Shown here: one piece after another, positions 1 to 8,553 of the stretch
How the letters are laid out: each line of letters begins with the position of its first letter
How positions within the stretch are numbered: position 1 is the first letter of the stretch
From: a virus
DNA: 61,499 nucleotides
Direction: 5' to 3' (one strand)
IMG/VR virus record: IMGVR_UViG_3300034198_020069
Coordinates: 1-61,499 of that record
Position numbers and translations under genes: made by a program
The notes under the pieces: generated by a model
What the model was told of the DNA's origin: nothing
The model's input: the letters and a program-made list of their open reading frames with translations, nothing else
The model's database searches: none

Positions 1-98
1 AATTTCATAAATCTCATACCATAGTCTCTAACTTCATAGTGGTCTATATAGTTAGGTTTAGGTTCGTTGAGATTGAATGTGTAAAATTCTTTTTCCAT
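1..98 (-). CDS. partial small protein, truncated by window edge
   Basis: An ATG at 98 opens a frame that stays open to the left edge (at least 32 residues, starting MEKEFYTFNLNEP). It begins 4 bp after the stop of the preceding 47-residue gene, in the same dense arrangement as the rest of the strand. I do not recognise it, and the C-terminus is outside the window. Confidence 0.5.
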   Translation of the reverse strand, partial: MEKEFYTFNLNEPKPNYIDHYEVRDYGMRFMK

Positions 99-102
99 AT
101 AA

Positions 103-246
103 TTATATATCTTTTAGGTTTTCATAAAGATTACATACGTGATTCCAATCACATATATAAATCACCTTACCATTTAATCTTGCTTCTTCTATTGTATCAT
201 AAAAGGCAAGTCTTCCATCTTCTGTTTCTATTGCGTAGTATATCAT
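103..246 (-). CDS. small hypothetical protein (47 aa)
   Basis: The frame begins MIYYAIETEDGRLAFYDTIE and ends at TAA (105-103). Its ATG overlaps the TGA stop of the fibre gene in an ATGA arrangement, which suggests translational coupling. The composition is acidic and aromatic, and there is no membrane segment or recognised motif. The coupling and clean codon structure are the reasons for calling it a gene. Confidence 0.6.
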   Translation of the reverse strand: MIYYAIETEDGRLAFYDTIEEARLNGKVIYICDWNHVCNLYENLKDI

Positions 247-1520
247 AAAATTATATCTATTAAGTAATGATTTAAGGCAACGCTATCTGTTCCAAGCGAT
301 TTAATTATTGCGAAATTAATCCAAAATTGGTTTGCTGTATTTATAGATAGAGTTGTTGTCGTTGGGTCTATCGTGTTTGAACCTTCATATATAGAGTTAC
401 CAAATATCTGCATGAAAAATCTTTGAGATGATAAGTTATTTTGATTAGAGATTGTTTTAACAGTACCTGCTTGCCTCTGAGTTGATGCAAGAGATAACAA
501 TCTACTAAATTCACCAGTGGTAGTATCAGTTGCACTTACAGATGTCATATAGCTTCTAAATCCCCATGTTTGAGAAGCGGTTGCAGTTGCTATATAAAAA
601 GAACTAACTTCTATTCTACTATTTGTACTCATTAATGCAGATGGTATATTAACAGAAGCAACTACGGTTAGAGCAGTTGTGTTTCCTGACAATGTATTAC
701 TTCCTGATGAATATGTGATTCTACCAGTCCATCTTGTTCCGTTCCAAGTTAGTAATGAACCACCATTTCCTAAATCAGTTGCAAAATATATTTGACCAGA
801 GAATGGGTCTGTTGGTCTATTAACCCAAGTTCCACTTCGAGGAATTATTATAACTTGTGAACCCGATGCGGCCAATGGGCCTGTACCTGTTGAGGTAATA
901 GTTAAATTAGAAGAAGTTGAAGAAAAACTAGATGATAAAGCTTGAGATGAACTTATAGAATTTTGGGCTTGAGACGAGCTTAAAGAATAAGAAGCTGAAG
1001 TACTATTTAAAGCATAAGATGCAGATGTACTATTTAAGGCGTAAGAAGCACTTATAGAATTTTGGGCTTGGGATGAACTTAAAGAATAAGATGCAGATGT
1101 GCTGTTTAAAGAATATGAGGCTGAAGTACTGTTTAAGGTATAAGATGAACTTATAGAATTATTGGCTAATGAAGATGATATACTATAACTAGATGATATA
1201 GAATATGAACTAGTCCCTTGTAAAGAACCTGTAAAAGAACCTGTATTATAGGAACTAGTAAATTCATTAAATGAACTAGTTAAATTATTAAAGGATGATG
1301 TAGTAACAAATGAACCCGTATCTATAGAAGATGTGGGGCCTACAGGACCTACAGGGCCTACAGGTCCAGGACTAGCTACTGTAATAATAGAAGTTATAGG
1401 TTGAGTTACATTAAGTTCAGTATTACATACAGGACTTATTATATGTAAAGACCTATCATTTGATTCAATATTTACAGTATTTGTCTCAGTGTTTATAAAT
1501 AATTGATTAGGTATTGCCAT
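243..1520 (-). CDS. repetitive tail fibre / adhesin-like virion protein
   Basis: 425 residues. A short N-terminal domain (about 1-48) is followed by a collagen-like run (GPVGPVGPVGP, about 52-62) and then about 130 residues of degenerate Ser/Ala/Tyr repeats (units such as ALNSTSASY and SLSSSQAQN). A C-terminal globular domain of about 200 residues begins around NRPTDPFSGQIYFATD. This architecture is typical of trimeric phage fibres: attachment, shaft, head. It starts in a TAATG overlap with the upstream gene, so the two are coupled and probably structural partners. The role in receptor binding is inferred from architecture. Confidence 0.75.
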   Translation of the reverse strand: MAIPNQLFINTETNTVNIESNDRSLHIISPVCNTELNVTQPITSIITVASPGPVGPVGPVGPTSSIDTGSFVTTSSFNNLTSSFNEFTSSYNTGSFTGSLQGTSSYSISSSYSISSSLANNSISSSYTLNSTSASYSLNSTSASYSLSSSQAQNSISASYALNSTSASYALNSTSASYSLSSSQAQNSISSSQALSSSFSSTSSNLTITSTGTGPLAASGSQVIIIPRSGTWVNRPTDPFSGQIYFATDLGNGGSLLTWNGTRWTGRITYSSGSNTLSGNTTALTVVASVNIPSALMSTNSRIEVSSFYIATATASQTWGFRSYMTSVSATDTTTGEFSRLLSLASTQRQAGTVKTISNQNNLSSQRFFMQIFGNSIYEGSNTIDPTTTTLSINTANQFWINFAIIKSLGTDSVALNHYLIDIIL

Positions 1521-1936
1521 TATATTGTAACTTGGGGACTTAAATAAACTTGACCTTCTAATAAACGAGTTCTAATATTACCAGATGTTATTTCTAAATC
1601 ATAATATGCAGGACTTTCAAAAGTTAATTGTTGAGTTGTTAACCATCCCGCATAAACTCCTATACTTCCTGATGTAGGGGGAGTATTTAAATTACTACCT
1701 GATAAGCTTAAAAAAGCTGATCCTGAAGGAAAACCATTTCCATATTGGGATCCTGATAGAGAATTTAAAGTTAAATAAGTGATAGTTCCTGCACTTCCAC
1801 TATATCCTGATCTTATTTGCATAAAAGCAGTACAGCCTGTTAAATTTACAGGTAAACCAGCTCCATCTTTATATTGGATTTCAAAATTTAAAGTTGCTCC
1901 TTGTTCTATAGTAAATGAATATTTTCCAGCTGCCAT
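1520..1936 (-). CDS. small virion protein, fibre-adaptor-like
   Basis: 138 residues. The N-terminus YSFTIEQGATLNFEIQYKD followed by PVNLTGCTAFMQIRSG resembles a beta-rich module common at the N-terminus of phage structural proteins (BppU/fibre-adaptor type). The rest is Ser/Gly-rich beta-like sequence. It is the first gene after a terminator and a late promoter-like element, and it overlaps the fibre gene by TAATG. A tail or fibre accessory role is inferred from similarity and position. Confidence 0.6.
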   Translation of the reverse strand: MAAGKYSFTIEQGATLNFEIQYKDGAGLPVNLTGCTAFMQIRSGYSGSAGTITYLTLNSLSGSQYGNGFPSGSAFLSLSGSNLNTPPTSGSIGVYAGWLTTQQLTFESPAYYDLEITSGNIRTRLLEGQVYLSPQVTI

Positions 1937-1942
1937 ATTTTA

Positions 1943-1952
1943 TTATAAATAT
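1943..1952 (-). promoter_or_regulatory. late promoter-like element
   Basis: Read on the minus strand this is ATATTTATAA followed by TAAAATATG at the start codon of the 138-aa gene. It matches the TATAAATA-type element found a few bases upstream of most late units here, and it has no TTTG upstream box at the early spacing. Confidence 0.5.
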
Positions 1953-1967
1953 GATTAAAAATGAGAA

Positions 1968-1992
1968 AACCCTTCTTTTTTATGGAAGGGTT
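1968..1992 (-). terminator. rho-independent terminator after the PhoH gene
   Basis: An 8-bp perfect stem (AACCCTTC with GAAGGGTT) is followed on the minus strand by a T-rich tract. It separates the PhoH transcript from the fibre genes. The 98 bp between it and the PhoH stop contain no gene. Confidence 0.7.
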
Positions 1993-2089
1993 ACTTGAAA
2001 TTATTAATAATTTTTTAAATTTAATACCTGTTATTAATCTAGACTTATATATTATTTTATAATGTATTTTATATATTTTTCATACATAT

Positions 2090-3913
2090 TTATTCATACT
2101 GTTTGTAAATACCTAAAATTTGAGGAACTATTTCATGTCTATGATTTTGTTTCAAAGAAATTACTTTTACTCCTTTAACATTACTTTCTAATGTTTTGAA
2201 GAATGATATTCCTGAATTCTTTTTATTTATTAAGTCTATTTGACAAACATCTCCACAAAATACCATCCTTGAAAATTTACCTAACCTACCTATCATTAAT
2301 TCAGTTTCTCTATTATCAATATTTTGACACTCATCTACTATAACAAATGAATTAACAAAAGTTCTACCTCGAGCAAAGTTAATGGGTAATATTTCTATTT
2401 TTTGTTCTTCAATTAATTTATCTATAGCGATTTTATCATATAAAGTATATAGATTAGAATATATAGGAGCTAACCAAGGATCCATCTTATCTTTTATATC
2501 TCCCGGGAGATATCCTATGTCTCTAGAAGCACCTACCGTAGGTCTAGTAATTATAATTTTTTCAATTTCTTTATTGAATAGTAAATCCAAACCTATTTGA
2601 CATGCGAGTATTGTATTATGTGTAACTATAAAATTATTAGTAAGATATAAATGTGAATCTGAGTCAACTAATATACAAACAGCTTCATCATGTTTTAAAA
2701 ATTCTATCTTAGATATACTTCTATTTAAAATATTTTTACTATCTGTTATTTTTTCTTTTTTACGAGATAATCTAAATACCTCAAATCTTAATTCATTATC
2801 AAAATTTATACATATTCTATAATTAATTGCGGTTAATTTATATTCTTTTTCTCCTTTAGCTTTATATTTACCTTGCTTTTCTTGAACATAACAAACTCCT
2901 CCTAAACTCTGAACTAAAAATACTACATCATTTTTTAATTGTTCAGATGTAGTATAAAAATATATACCTGAAGATTCTCCTTTATTAGTTCTAAATTTTG
3001 TAGTTTGTACCCATTCGTCAGTATCTAATAATCCTTGAAGGATCCCTAATCTAGTAGGAATATCATTTATTAAATACTCTTGAGGGATAAATTTATTAAA
3101 ACTATTGGTTCCTATTAAATTATATTCTTTTAAAAATTTACTTAGAGTATTATATTGGATTGGAGATTGATTTTTTCTACTAGTTATAGAATATTCTATT
3201 TGTTCTCCATATTTATTAACACCTGATTTAGGATATAAAATTAAATTATTTTCATCACACCAAGTTTGAAAATATTGAATTAATTCAGGATCTTTGTTAG
3301 TTAATATAGGAGTTGAATAACTCAATGAACCATCTCCTATAAGACATCCTAAAATATAGGGATCTATATTAACATTTTGAGGTTCAAATTGAGTAATTCC
3401 TTGTTGAGGTATAAACCATTTATCTTTTTTACCCTCTAAAAGACCTTTTTCTTTAATCTCTTTTAAAGATAAAGTTTGATATTTTTGATAATTAATATTT
3501 AATGAACCTGTTCTGTTATATTTTCTATGTAAATTACTTCGTTTTATAACATTCCATAAATGTTCTTCACAACAGTTAGCTGTAGAACCGTCTGAAAATG
3601 TTATTTTGTATATATCTTTAGTACCCTGAGGGTAGATATTTAATACTTTAACAGGTTTTCCTTCTTCAGATATTACAAAATCTCCAGGTTTAATATCTCC
3701 TATTCTTTTAGATCCATTAGGAGTTATAACTAAACTATCTAAATCTTGGGCTTTTCCTGAACCCGCGATTCCTTGAAGTAATATTACTGTATTGTTTAGT
3801 ACTTCTTCTTTAGCTTGTTTCTGCTCTTCATTTAAAGGTATTTTAAATTTGATAGGATTTTTAGGTTTACGTTTTTCTTTGAATACTTCATCTTGATAAT
3901 TGTTTGAGGCCAT
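2090..3913 (-). CDS. phoH: PhoH-like ATPase interrupted by an intein
   Basis: 607 residues. The exteins (1-54 and 434-607) join to give a 228-residue PhoH-family P-loop ATPase, the normal phage size. The Walker A reads GIAGSGK|T across the junction and the Walker B is SFVIVDECQN. The family is widespread in phages of marine and Bacteroidota hosts; RNA or phosphate-stress roles have been proposed but not settled. Residues 55-433 form an intein with a LAGLIDADG nuclease, listed separately. Splicing must occur for the Walker A loop to be continuous, so enzyme activity depends on the intein. Confidence 0.92.
   Translation of the reverse strand: MASNNYQDEVFKEKRKPKNPIKFKIPLNEEQKQAKEEVLNNTVILLQGIAGSGKAQDLDSLVITPNGSKRIGDIKPGDFVISEEGKPVKVLNIYPQGTKDIYKITFSDGSTANCCEEHLWNVIKRSNLHRKYNRTGSLNINYQKYQTLSLKEIKEKGLLEGKKDKWFIPQQGITQFEPQNVNIDPYILGCLIGDGSLSYSTPILTNKDPELIQYFQTWCDENNLILYPKSGVNKYGEQIEYSITSRKNQSPIQYNTLSKFLKEYNLIGTNSFNKFIPQEYLINDIPTRLGILQGLLDTDEWVQTTKFRTNKGESSGIYFYTTSEQLKNDVVFLVQSLGGVCYVQEKQGKYKAKGEKEYKLTAINYRICINFDNELRFEVFRLSRKKEKITDSKNILNRSISKIEFLKHDEAVCILVDSDSHLYLTNNFIVTHNTILACQIGLDLLFNKEIEKIIITRPTVGASRDIGYLPGDIKDKMDPWLAPIYSNLYTLYDKIAIDKLIEEQKIEILPINFARGRTFVNSFVIVDECQNIDNRETELMIGRLGKFSRMVFCGDVCQIDLINKKNSGISFFKTLESNVKGVKVISLKQNHRHEIVPQILGIYKQYE
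2615..3751 (-). other. class 3 intein with LAGLIDADG homing endonuclease
   Basis: 379 residues inserted between Lys and Thr of the PhoH Walker A. It begins with Ala (AQDLDSLVITPNG) and ends FIVTHN before extein Thr. Block B has H118-L-W120, block F has C413 in AVCILVDSDSHLYL, and Thr431 precedes His-Asn. Together these are the W-C-T triad that defines class 3 inteins, which use the block F Cys instead of a first-residue nucleophile. Two LAGLIDADG helices (LGCLIGDGS about 188-196; LQGLLDTDE about 292-300) indicate a potentially mobile element. Confidence 0.88.
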
Positions 3914-3920
3914 AATATTT

Positions 3921-4520
3921 TTATTTAACTTGAGTTACAGTTAGTATAATTGAAGGTGTTCCAGGAATGTTACCTGAAGCTGATATAAAAGGAAAGGTAG
4001 TATTATTACTATTACTTTGATAGGATATTTCCGCAGTGTCTTCTGGATTTAGAGATATAATATAATTCCATGAAGCTACATAATGAGTATGGGAACTATG
4101 ATTCACAGACATTCGAGTTGCACTATTAATTATATTTATTCCATTTTTCTTAAACCATATATATAATTCGGCTTGACCTGAAGTTTGATATACTTGAGCT
4201 GAGAATTGGAAATTATAAACTCCTTTATTTTCTACTTTAATTTGAGAATTATTGATAACTTCTATTTTAGAAGCATCTTCTGTAATGTTGTAAGTAAAAG
4301 AAGATGAAACATTAGCTGTACAAGTTTGAGTTTGAGTTGAAATAAATACTCCGTAATCTTGAGTTGAATATCTTACTTGTTTAGTTTTTGGGTTTAATCT
4401 TAAAATAAAATCATCAGGGTCATCTTTAGGTATATCTAGTAAATATAAATTATTATAAATAATATCTTCTTGCCCCGAATTAGATTTAGTTTGAGTTGTA
4501 TATCTTTGGTTTTCAGCCAT
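3921..4520 (-). CDS. C1q/TNF-like jelly-roll virion protein
   Basis: 199 residues. An N-terminal tail of about 60 residues is followed by a beta-rich domain (SSSFTYNITE... NKGVYNFQFSAQVYQ... LYIWFKKNG) that resembles the C1q/TNF-like heads of phage fibres and decoration proteins. It is preceded by a late promoter-like TATAAATAA and lies just before PhoH. I infer a capsid decoration or fibre-head role; the fold call is by eye. Confidence 0.6.
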   Translation of the reverse strand: MAENQRYTTQTKSNSGQEDIIYNNLYLLDIPKDDPDDFILRLNPKTKQVRYSTQDYGVFISTQTQTCTANVSSSFTYNITEDASKIEVINNSQIKVENKGVYNFQFSAQVYQTSGQAELYIWFKKNGINIINSATRMSVNHSSHTHYVASWNYIISLNPEDTAEISYQSNSNNTTFPFISASGNIPGTPSIILTVTQVK

Positions 4521-4528
4521 ATAAACCT

Positions 4529-4538
4529 TTATTTATAC
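4529..4538 (-). promoter_or_regulatory. late promoter-like TATAAATAA
   Basis: The minus strand reads GTATAAATAA, 9 bp upstream of the start of the jelly-roll protein gene. This is an exact match to the T4-type late octamer TATAAATA. Confidence 0.55.
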
Positions 4539-4589
4539 ATATTATATATTTTTAGGTAAGTGAAGGATATATTTAGTAGTTCCACAATC

Positions 4590-4981
4590 TCATATTTTAA
4601 TATATTTTAATTCTTCCATAATTTGAGATTCTGTCCTATTTTCAATATTAATGCCTAATTTTTTAAGATTAATTTTATTAAAATTAAATCTATGAATTCG
4701 AGTTAAAAAGTCTTTAGTATAAAAATAACTAGGGGATGAAGATGAAATTTTACTAAATTCTATTTTTACCATTTTCTAAAATAACTACAGGAGTTCCACA
4801 TCCACATTTACATAAAGGAGTATCTCCATTTAGTAAATATTTTATAATATATTCACTTTTAGTAATTTCAGGATGTTTTTTAGAAATATGATACATTAAA
4901 TGTTGATTACTTAATAATAAATCACCACATTCATAACATTTAATATTAGATTGATTTTTAGCTTTGATATTTTTTATTCAT
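4590..4981 (-). pseudogene. frameshifted zinc-finger gene (homing-nuclease-like N-terminus)
   Basis: Three short frames line up as one broken gene. ATG at 4981 gives MNKKYQS then stop. A +1 shift within the A6 run opens a frame (4753-4977) with C2H2-like KCYECGDLLLSNQHLMYHI and a CKCGCG knuckle. After a second shift, a 60-aa frame (4590-4772) completes it. A C2H2 finger followed by CxCGCG is typical of the N-terminal part of phage homing endonucleases; no nuclease domain is visible. It could be decay or sequencing error. Confidence 0.5.
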
Positions 4982-5009
4982 AATATTATATAAATATAAT
5001 AAAAAAAAA

Positions 5010-5030
5010 GGAGCATCCAAAGGATGCTCC
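5010..5030 (-). terminator. strong terminator after the major capsid gene
   Basis: A 9-bp perfect GC-rich stem (GGAGCATCC with GGATGCTCC, 3-nt loop) is followed on the minus strand by nine T residues. It lies 24 bp beyond the capsid stop codon and is the clearest terminator in the head region. Confidence 0.9.
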
Positions 5031-5053
5031 ATTTTTATTAGAAACTTAATACC

Positions 5054-6763
5054 TTATAGTAAATTCAATCCATTTACATAGATCTTACCATAGAATTCAG
5101 GTCTTAACATTTTCTTAGCGTATCTTGTTAATAGACCTTTTCTTGGGATCAATGTTTCAGGATCGAAGATCAGAGGAGTCATGATTAATGGAATGTATGG
5201 AGCGAATACAGCTCCTGCTTCTAGGAATTGTTTTCCTCTGAAGCCCATTAAGATTAAGTTTTCAGTCATGTAAGGATTTTTATAAACAGTGTATCTGCTG
5301 TTTAATTGTCCTGCTTTCTGAACACCAAATGCATATTCCATTTTTTCAGCATTTCCGTCTGAATTTGAAGCAAATCCAGGGATAGATTCAATAATAGTAG
5401 CTACTGAAGGAGAGCAAATTAAGAAGTTAGCACCACCTCTAAGAGTTAATTGGTGAATTCTATTTGATAATTTTTGCATTTTAGTTCCTAAAGTTTGGAA
5501 CCATTGTCCTTGAGTGTTATAGAAAGCTTGGCCTGAAGTTGAGAATGAAGACCCATCAAAAACATTATTATTTTGTACTGACCAGTATTCAGTTCCAGCT
5601 GCTGCATCTTCAACTAACATTTCTAGGATTTCTAAGTCGATTTCTAATGAAATATACTCACTCATAATGTTAGTTACTTCAGCTTCAGCATCTAGAGTTT
5701 GGTAAGCATTTAAGTCGAGTGCAAACTCAGGAGTCCAAATAGCTTTCAATTTCTTAGTTTTAGCTACGATTGAGTCAGATCTCATTCCGATGTTAATTTC
5801 AGGAATGCTGATTTGGCTAGCATTAGCGGCATTAGGTACAGCGAAAGCATTACCTGCTTCAAAATCACCTACATTATAGCTAGACATTTGAGTAGCTTTG
5901 TTATAGAATACAGTTAGAGCACTAGTACCATTAACTAAACCTACATAGTTAGCTGATGATGAGAACGTAAATGTAATTTTGTTATTAGTGAAATCATAGC
6001 TAGTAAATTGAGGTAATAAATTAGCAGCTGTGATAGCAGAAGCAGAAACTGGGATGAATCCTCTAACAGCTTCAGGATCAAAGTTAGTTAAAGCTGAAGA
6101 TGAAATTGTTAAAGTATAAATTTGTCTAGCAGCTACTGATGCTGAGAAGTTTGAATCAAAGTTTACAGCTGCTAAAGAAGAAGCAGATACTAAAGAACCT
6201 GTTCCAGCACCTACAGTTGGGAGAGTATTAGTATTAGAAGCTGTTACTGGGATTGAAGCTGAGAATTGGTTAGTTGAGTAAGTAAATCTTCCAGTTCCAT
6301 AAAGACCACCAGCGGTATCACCTGTAGCAAATGGGAATTGTGAACCAGTGTTACCATAAAGTGAAGCACCAGCGGTGAATGGGTTTTTAGTTGAACCGTA
6401 TTGGAAATCTAGATAGAATACTAGACCTGAAGGTAAGTTCATAGGTTGAACTGAAACGAATTCCTTAGCTGAAATTTGTCCGAAGACTTTACGTACTAAA
6501 GGAAGTGCTACACCAGCCCACTCAGGACCTTGACCTACTGAGAAGCTTCCGAAACCAGATCCACCACCTAGAGCTGAAGTTTCAACTACAAGTTGTTTTG
6601 CCTGGTTTTCCAGAATAAGAGCCATGTTATTACGTTCGGTATCATTAGAAAGGTCTTCTAAAAGTCCTGTTCTTTTCCACTTAGCAGCTAAACGAGCTGC
6701 ATCAGACTGTAAGTTTTTCCAACTATCAGCTGCGGATTCTAGTAATTGTTGTACTTGTGACAT
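5054..6763 (-). CDS. major capsid protein (T4 gp23-like)
   Basis: 569 residues. The family signature LPLVRKVFGQI then VSVQPMNLPSGLVFYLDF lies about residues 85-120. An N-terminal region of about 60 residues precedes a likely prohead-protease site (QLVVE before TSALGGG), as in gp23 maturation. A Ser/Ala-rich insertion (about 150-260) may form a surface domain. The downstream strong terminator and upstream scaffold gene match the T4 order. No gp24-like vertex paralogue is seen in the window. Confidence 0.95.
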   Translation of the reverse strand: MSQVQQLLESAADSWKNLQSDAARLAAKWKRTGLLEDLSNDTERNNMALILENQAKQLVVETSALGGGSGFGSFSVGQGPEWAGVALPLVRKVFGQISAKEFVSVQPMNLPSGLVFYLDFQYGSTKNPFTAGASLYGNTGSQFPFATGDTAGGLYGTGRFTYSTNQFSASIPVTASNTNTLPTVGAGTGSLVSASSLAAVNFDSNFSASVAARQIYTLTISSSALTNFDPEAVRGFIPVSASAITAANLLPQFTSYDFTNNKITFTFSSSANYVGLVNGTSALTVFYNKATQMSSYNVGDFEAGNAFAVPNAANASQISIPEINIGMRSDSIVAKTKKLKAIWTPEFALDLNAYQTLDAEAEVTNIMSEYISLEIDLEILEMLVEDAAAGTEYWSVQNNNVFDGSSFSTSGQAFYNTQGQWFQTLGTKMQKLSNRIHQLTLRGGANFLICSPSVATIIESIPGFASNSDGNAEKMEYAFGVQKAGQLNSRYTVYKNPYMTENLILMGFRGKQFLEAGAVFAPYIPLIMTPLIFDPETLIPRKGLLTRYAKKMLRPEFYGKIYVNGLNLL

Positions 6764-6787
6764 ATTGTTTTTCTTGTTTTGTTAGTT

Positions 6788-7819
6788 TTAATTTTTAATA
6801 CCTGCTAGAACTTGCCATCTAGCGAATGTTGCATCATTTTCTAAAATTGGTTTTCTTGTATCATTACTTTTAATAGCTTTAGAAGCTAATCCTCTTACAG
6901 ATTCATTGATTCTATTATTATTTTTAGATTGAGATTTGGAATTAAAATCACTTAAAAGAGTTTCATAAATAATTTTAGATTCTCTAGTAGTTTTAGCTTT
7001 ATCAAAAGCTTCCAATACTCTCATTTTTTGAGATTCTGAAAGATTTTTAGTTTTGAAGATTTTATTAGTATATAAAAGTTTAGAATTTAATAATTTTGTT
7101 TCATTTAAATATGAAGAAATCTCATCTAAAGTTTTAGTTAATTCATTGATTTTACGTTTCATGGCTTCTTTTTCAGGATCAGATTTACGTTCCATCATTT
7201 TACGTTTATCTCTCATCATTGCACGTTTACGTTCCATCATTAATTCATCTAAATCAACTTCTTCATCAAGATCTTCATCTTCCATTTCTAACATTAATTC
7301 ATCTAAATTAACTTCTTCTTCTTCTTCATCTTCATTTTCTTCATCTTCATTATAAGAATCTCCAGCTTCTAATTCACCATCTTCAATCATTTGATGAATA
7401 ACATCTTCGATTACTTTAGTTAATTCTTCTTCAGACATATCTTCTAAATCAGTATCTTCAGAATCTTCATCTTCATTCATATCTTCATCTTCATTCATAT
7501 CTTCATCTTCATTCATATCTTCATCTTCACTTAAAGAAGCTAGTAATTCATTTAAATCCATTTCTTCTTCTTCTAAGTTCCCATGTTCTTCTGAACTGAA
7601 TCCAGAGCCTTCACCTTCTTCTGAAGGGTCATTAATAGTTCCAAGACGTTCTGTAATATCGTCTTCTTCTTCCATTTCTGCTAGTTTCGCAGCAAATTTT
7701 TCCTTTAAGAAAGGAGTAAATGCTTCTTCTAAAGCCAGTTTAGCATTTGCTATAGCTGTCTCTTTTACTGCTTTTGCATCTGCAATAGCATCTTTTAATA
7801 AATCTCGGTTTTTAGCCAT
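6788..7819 (-). CDS. prohead scaffold/core protein (gp22-like)
   Basis: 343 residues, very acidic and mostly helical. Residues about 85-190 are Asp/Glu-rich, with a perfect MNEDED repeat, followed by a Lys/Arg/Met-rich stretch and a long coiled coil. The C-terminus ends TFARWQVLAGIKN. Position between protease and capsid genes, composition and size fit the T4 gp22 core protein, which is degraded by the prohead protease before packaging. Identity rests on synteny and composition. Confidence 0.8.
   Translation of the reverse strand: MAKNRDLLKDAIADAKAVKETAIANAKLALEEAFTPFLKEKFAAKLAEMEEEDDITERLGTINDPSEEGEGSGFSSEEHGNLEEEEMDLNELLASLSEDEDMNEDEDMNEDEDMNEDEDSEDTDLEDMSEEELTKVIEDVIHQMIEDGELEAGDSYNEDEENEDEEEEEVNLDELMLEMEDEDLDEEVDLDELMMERKRAMMRDKRKMMERKSDPEKEAMKRKINELTKTLDEISSYLNETKLLNSKLLYTNKIFKTKNLSESQKMRVLEAFDKAKTTRESKIIYETLLSDFNSKSQSKNNNRINESVRGLASKAIKSNDTRKPILENDATFARWQVLAGIKN
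7463..7516. repeat. three tandem 18-bp repeats inside the scaffold gene
   Basis: Three identical in-frame copies of an 18-bp unit plus a partial fourth encode the MNEDED repeats. Such repeats change copy number easily by slippage, lengthening or shortening the acidic arm of the scaffold without breaking the frame. Confidence 0.85.
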
Positions 7820-7918
7820 ATTTCCACAAAATTGATTTTGGTTTGAGGTTTACGATTATTAAGAAAATCGTAATAAAAATTATAATTAAGAATGTTATAT
7901 AAAGAATAACATATTGGC

Positions 7919-7928
7919 TTATTTATAC
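7919..7928 (-). promoter_or_regulatory. late promoter-like TATAAATAA before scaffold gene
   Basis: The minus strand reads GTATAAATAA about 100 bp upstream of the scaffold start. The intervening leader (7820-7918) is AT-rich and gene-free. Scaffold and capsid would then share a dedicated late transcript ended by the terminator at 5010-5030. Confidence 0.5.
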
Positions 7929-7971
7929 ATATGTAGGGTTTTTTCAAAAACAAAAAAGAAATGAAAAAATC

Positions 7972-8547
7972 TTAAACTCCTACGCTTTTTAAAATAAAGT
8001 TTTTAATTTCACCACTTTTTATAGCAGTTAAAGCAGATTCTAATAAAGTAAGTTGAACATTTTTAGCTGCTAAAGCTTTAACAGTAGTGACACCTGATGC
8101 TACTAAGAATGATGCTACTATTAAATGAAATACTATGTCAGCTATTTTATTAGCTTTATTTTTATCTTTAACAAATTTACTTACTAAACCTTTAATGGGT
8201 GTCATATATAAATGATGTAATTCATCTGCTATATGTCCTAATTTAGACATCCATTGGTTATATGCGTTATTATCATTAGGTTTTTTACCTAACATTTTTT
8301 GAATTATTTGATTAGCTTTTAAACCAAATTTAGAAATCAAACCCATAATGGTAGGTAAGGCTATAGCAATACTAGCTGTAGTTAGAAGACCTTCATTAAC
8401 TTTAGATGATTCATCTTCTAATTTATCTTCTAAAGAATTAAGAATCTGATCCATACTAGATTTTAATTGATCTACAATTTTTTCTTCTTCAGATTCTTTT
8501 AGTAAAATATTATTAGCTAAATATGCGGTTAAGTTAAAATTATCCAT
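7972..8547 (-). CDS. head-associated protein with hydrophobic helices
   Basis: 191 residues. The N-terminus MDNFNLTAYLANNILLKESE looks like a short targeting helix ending in an L-x-E site. A second site-like VNE-GLL occurs near 54. Two hydrophobic stretches follow (about 55-75 and 140-165), separated by a charged helical region. It sits between scaffold and protease genes, where T4-like phages keep core-associated proteins. I do not recognise the family; a prohead-core or internal protein role is inferred. Confidence 0.6.
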   Translation of the reverse strand: MDNFNLTAYLANNILLKESEEEKIVDQLKSSMDQILNSLEDKLEDESSKVNEGLLTTASIAIALPTIMGLISKFGLKANQIIQKMLGKKPNDNNAYNQWMSKLGHIADELHHLYMTPIKGLVSKFVKDKNKANKIADIVFHLIVASFLVASGVTTVKALAAKNVQLTLLESALTAIKSGEIKNFILKSVGV

Positions 8548-8553
8548 ATTAAT

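Noticed and set aside
960-1190. CRISPR array in the repeat-rich stretch.
   Set aside because: The repeats are in-frame codon repeats of a fibre shaft with no regular unique spacers and no cas genes.
7053-7355. Plus-strand Ser-rich frame of 100 codons.
   Set aside because: It is the complement of the Asp/Glu-rich scaffold gene; low-complexity artefact.
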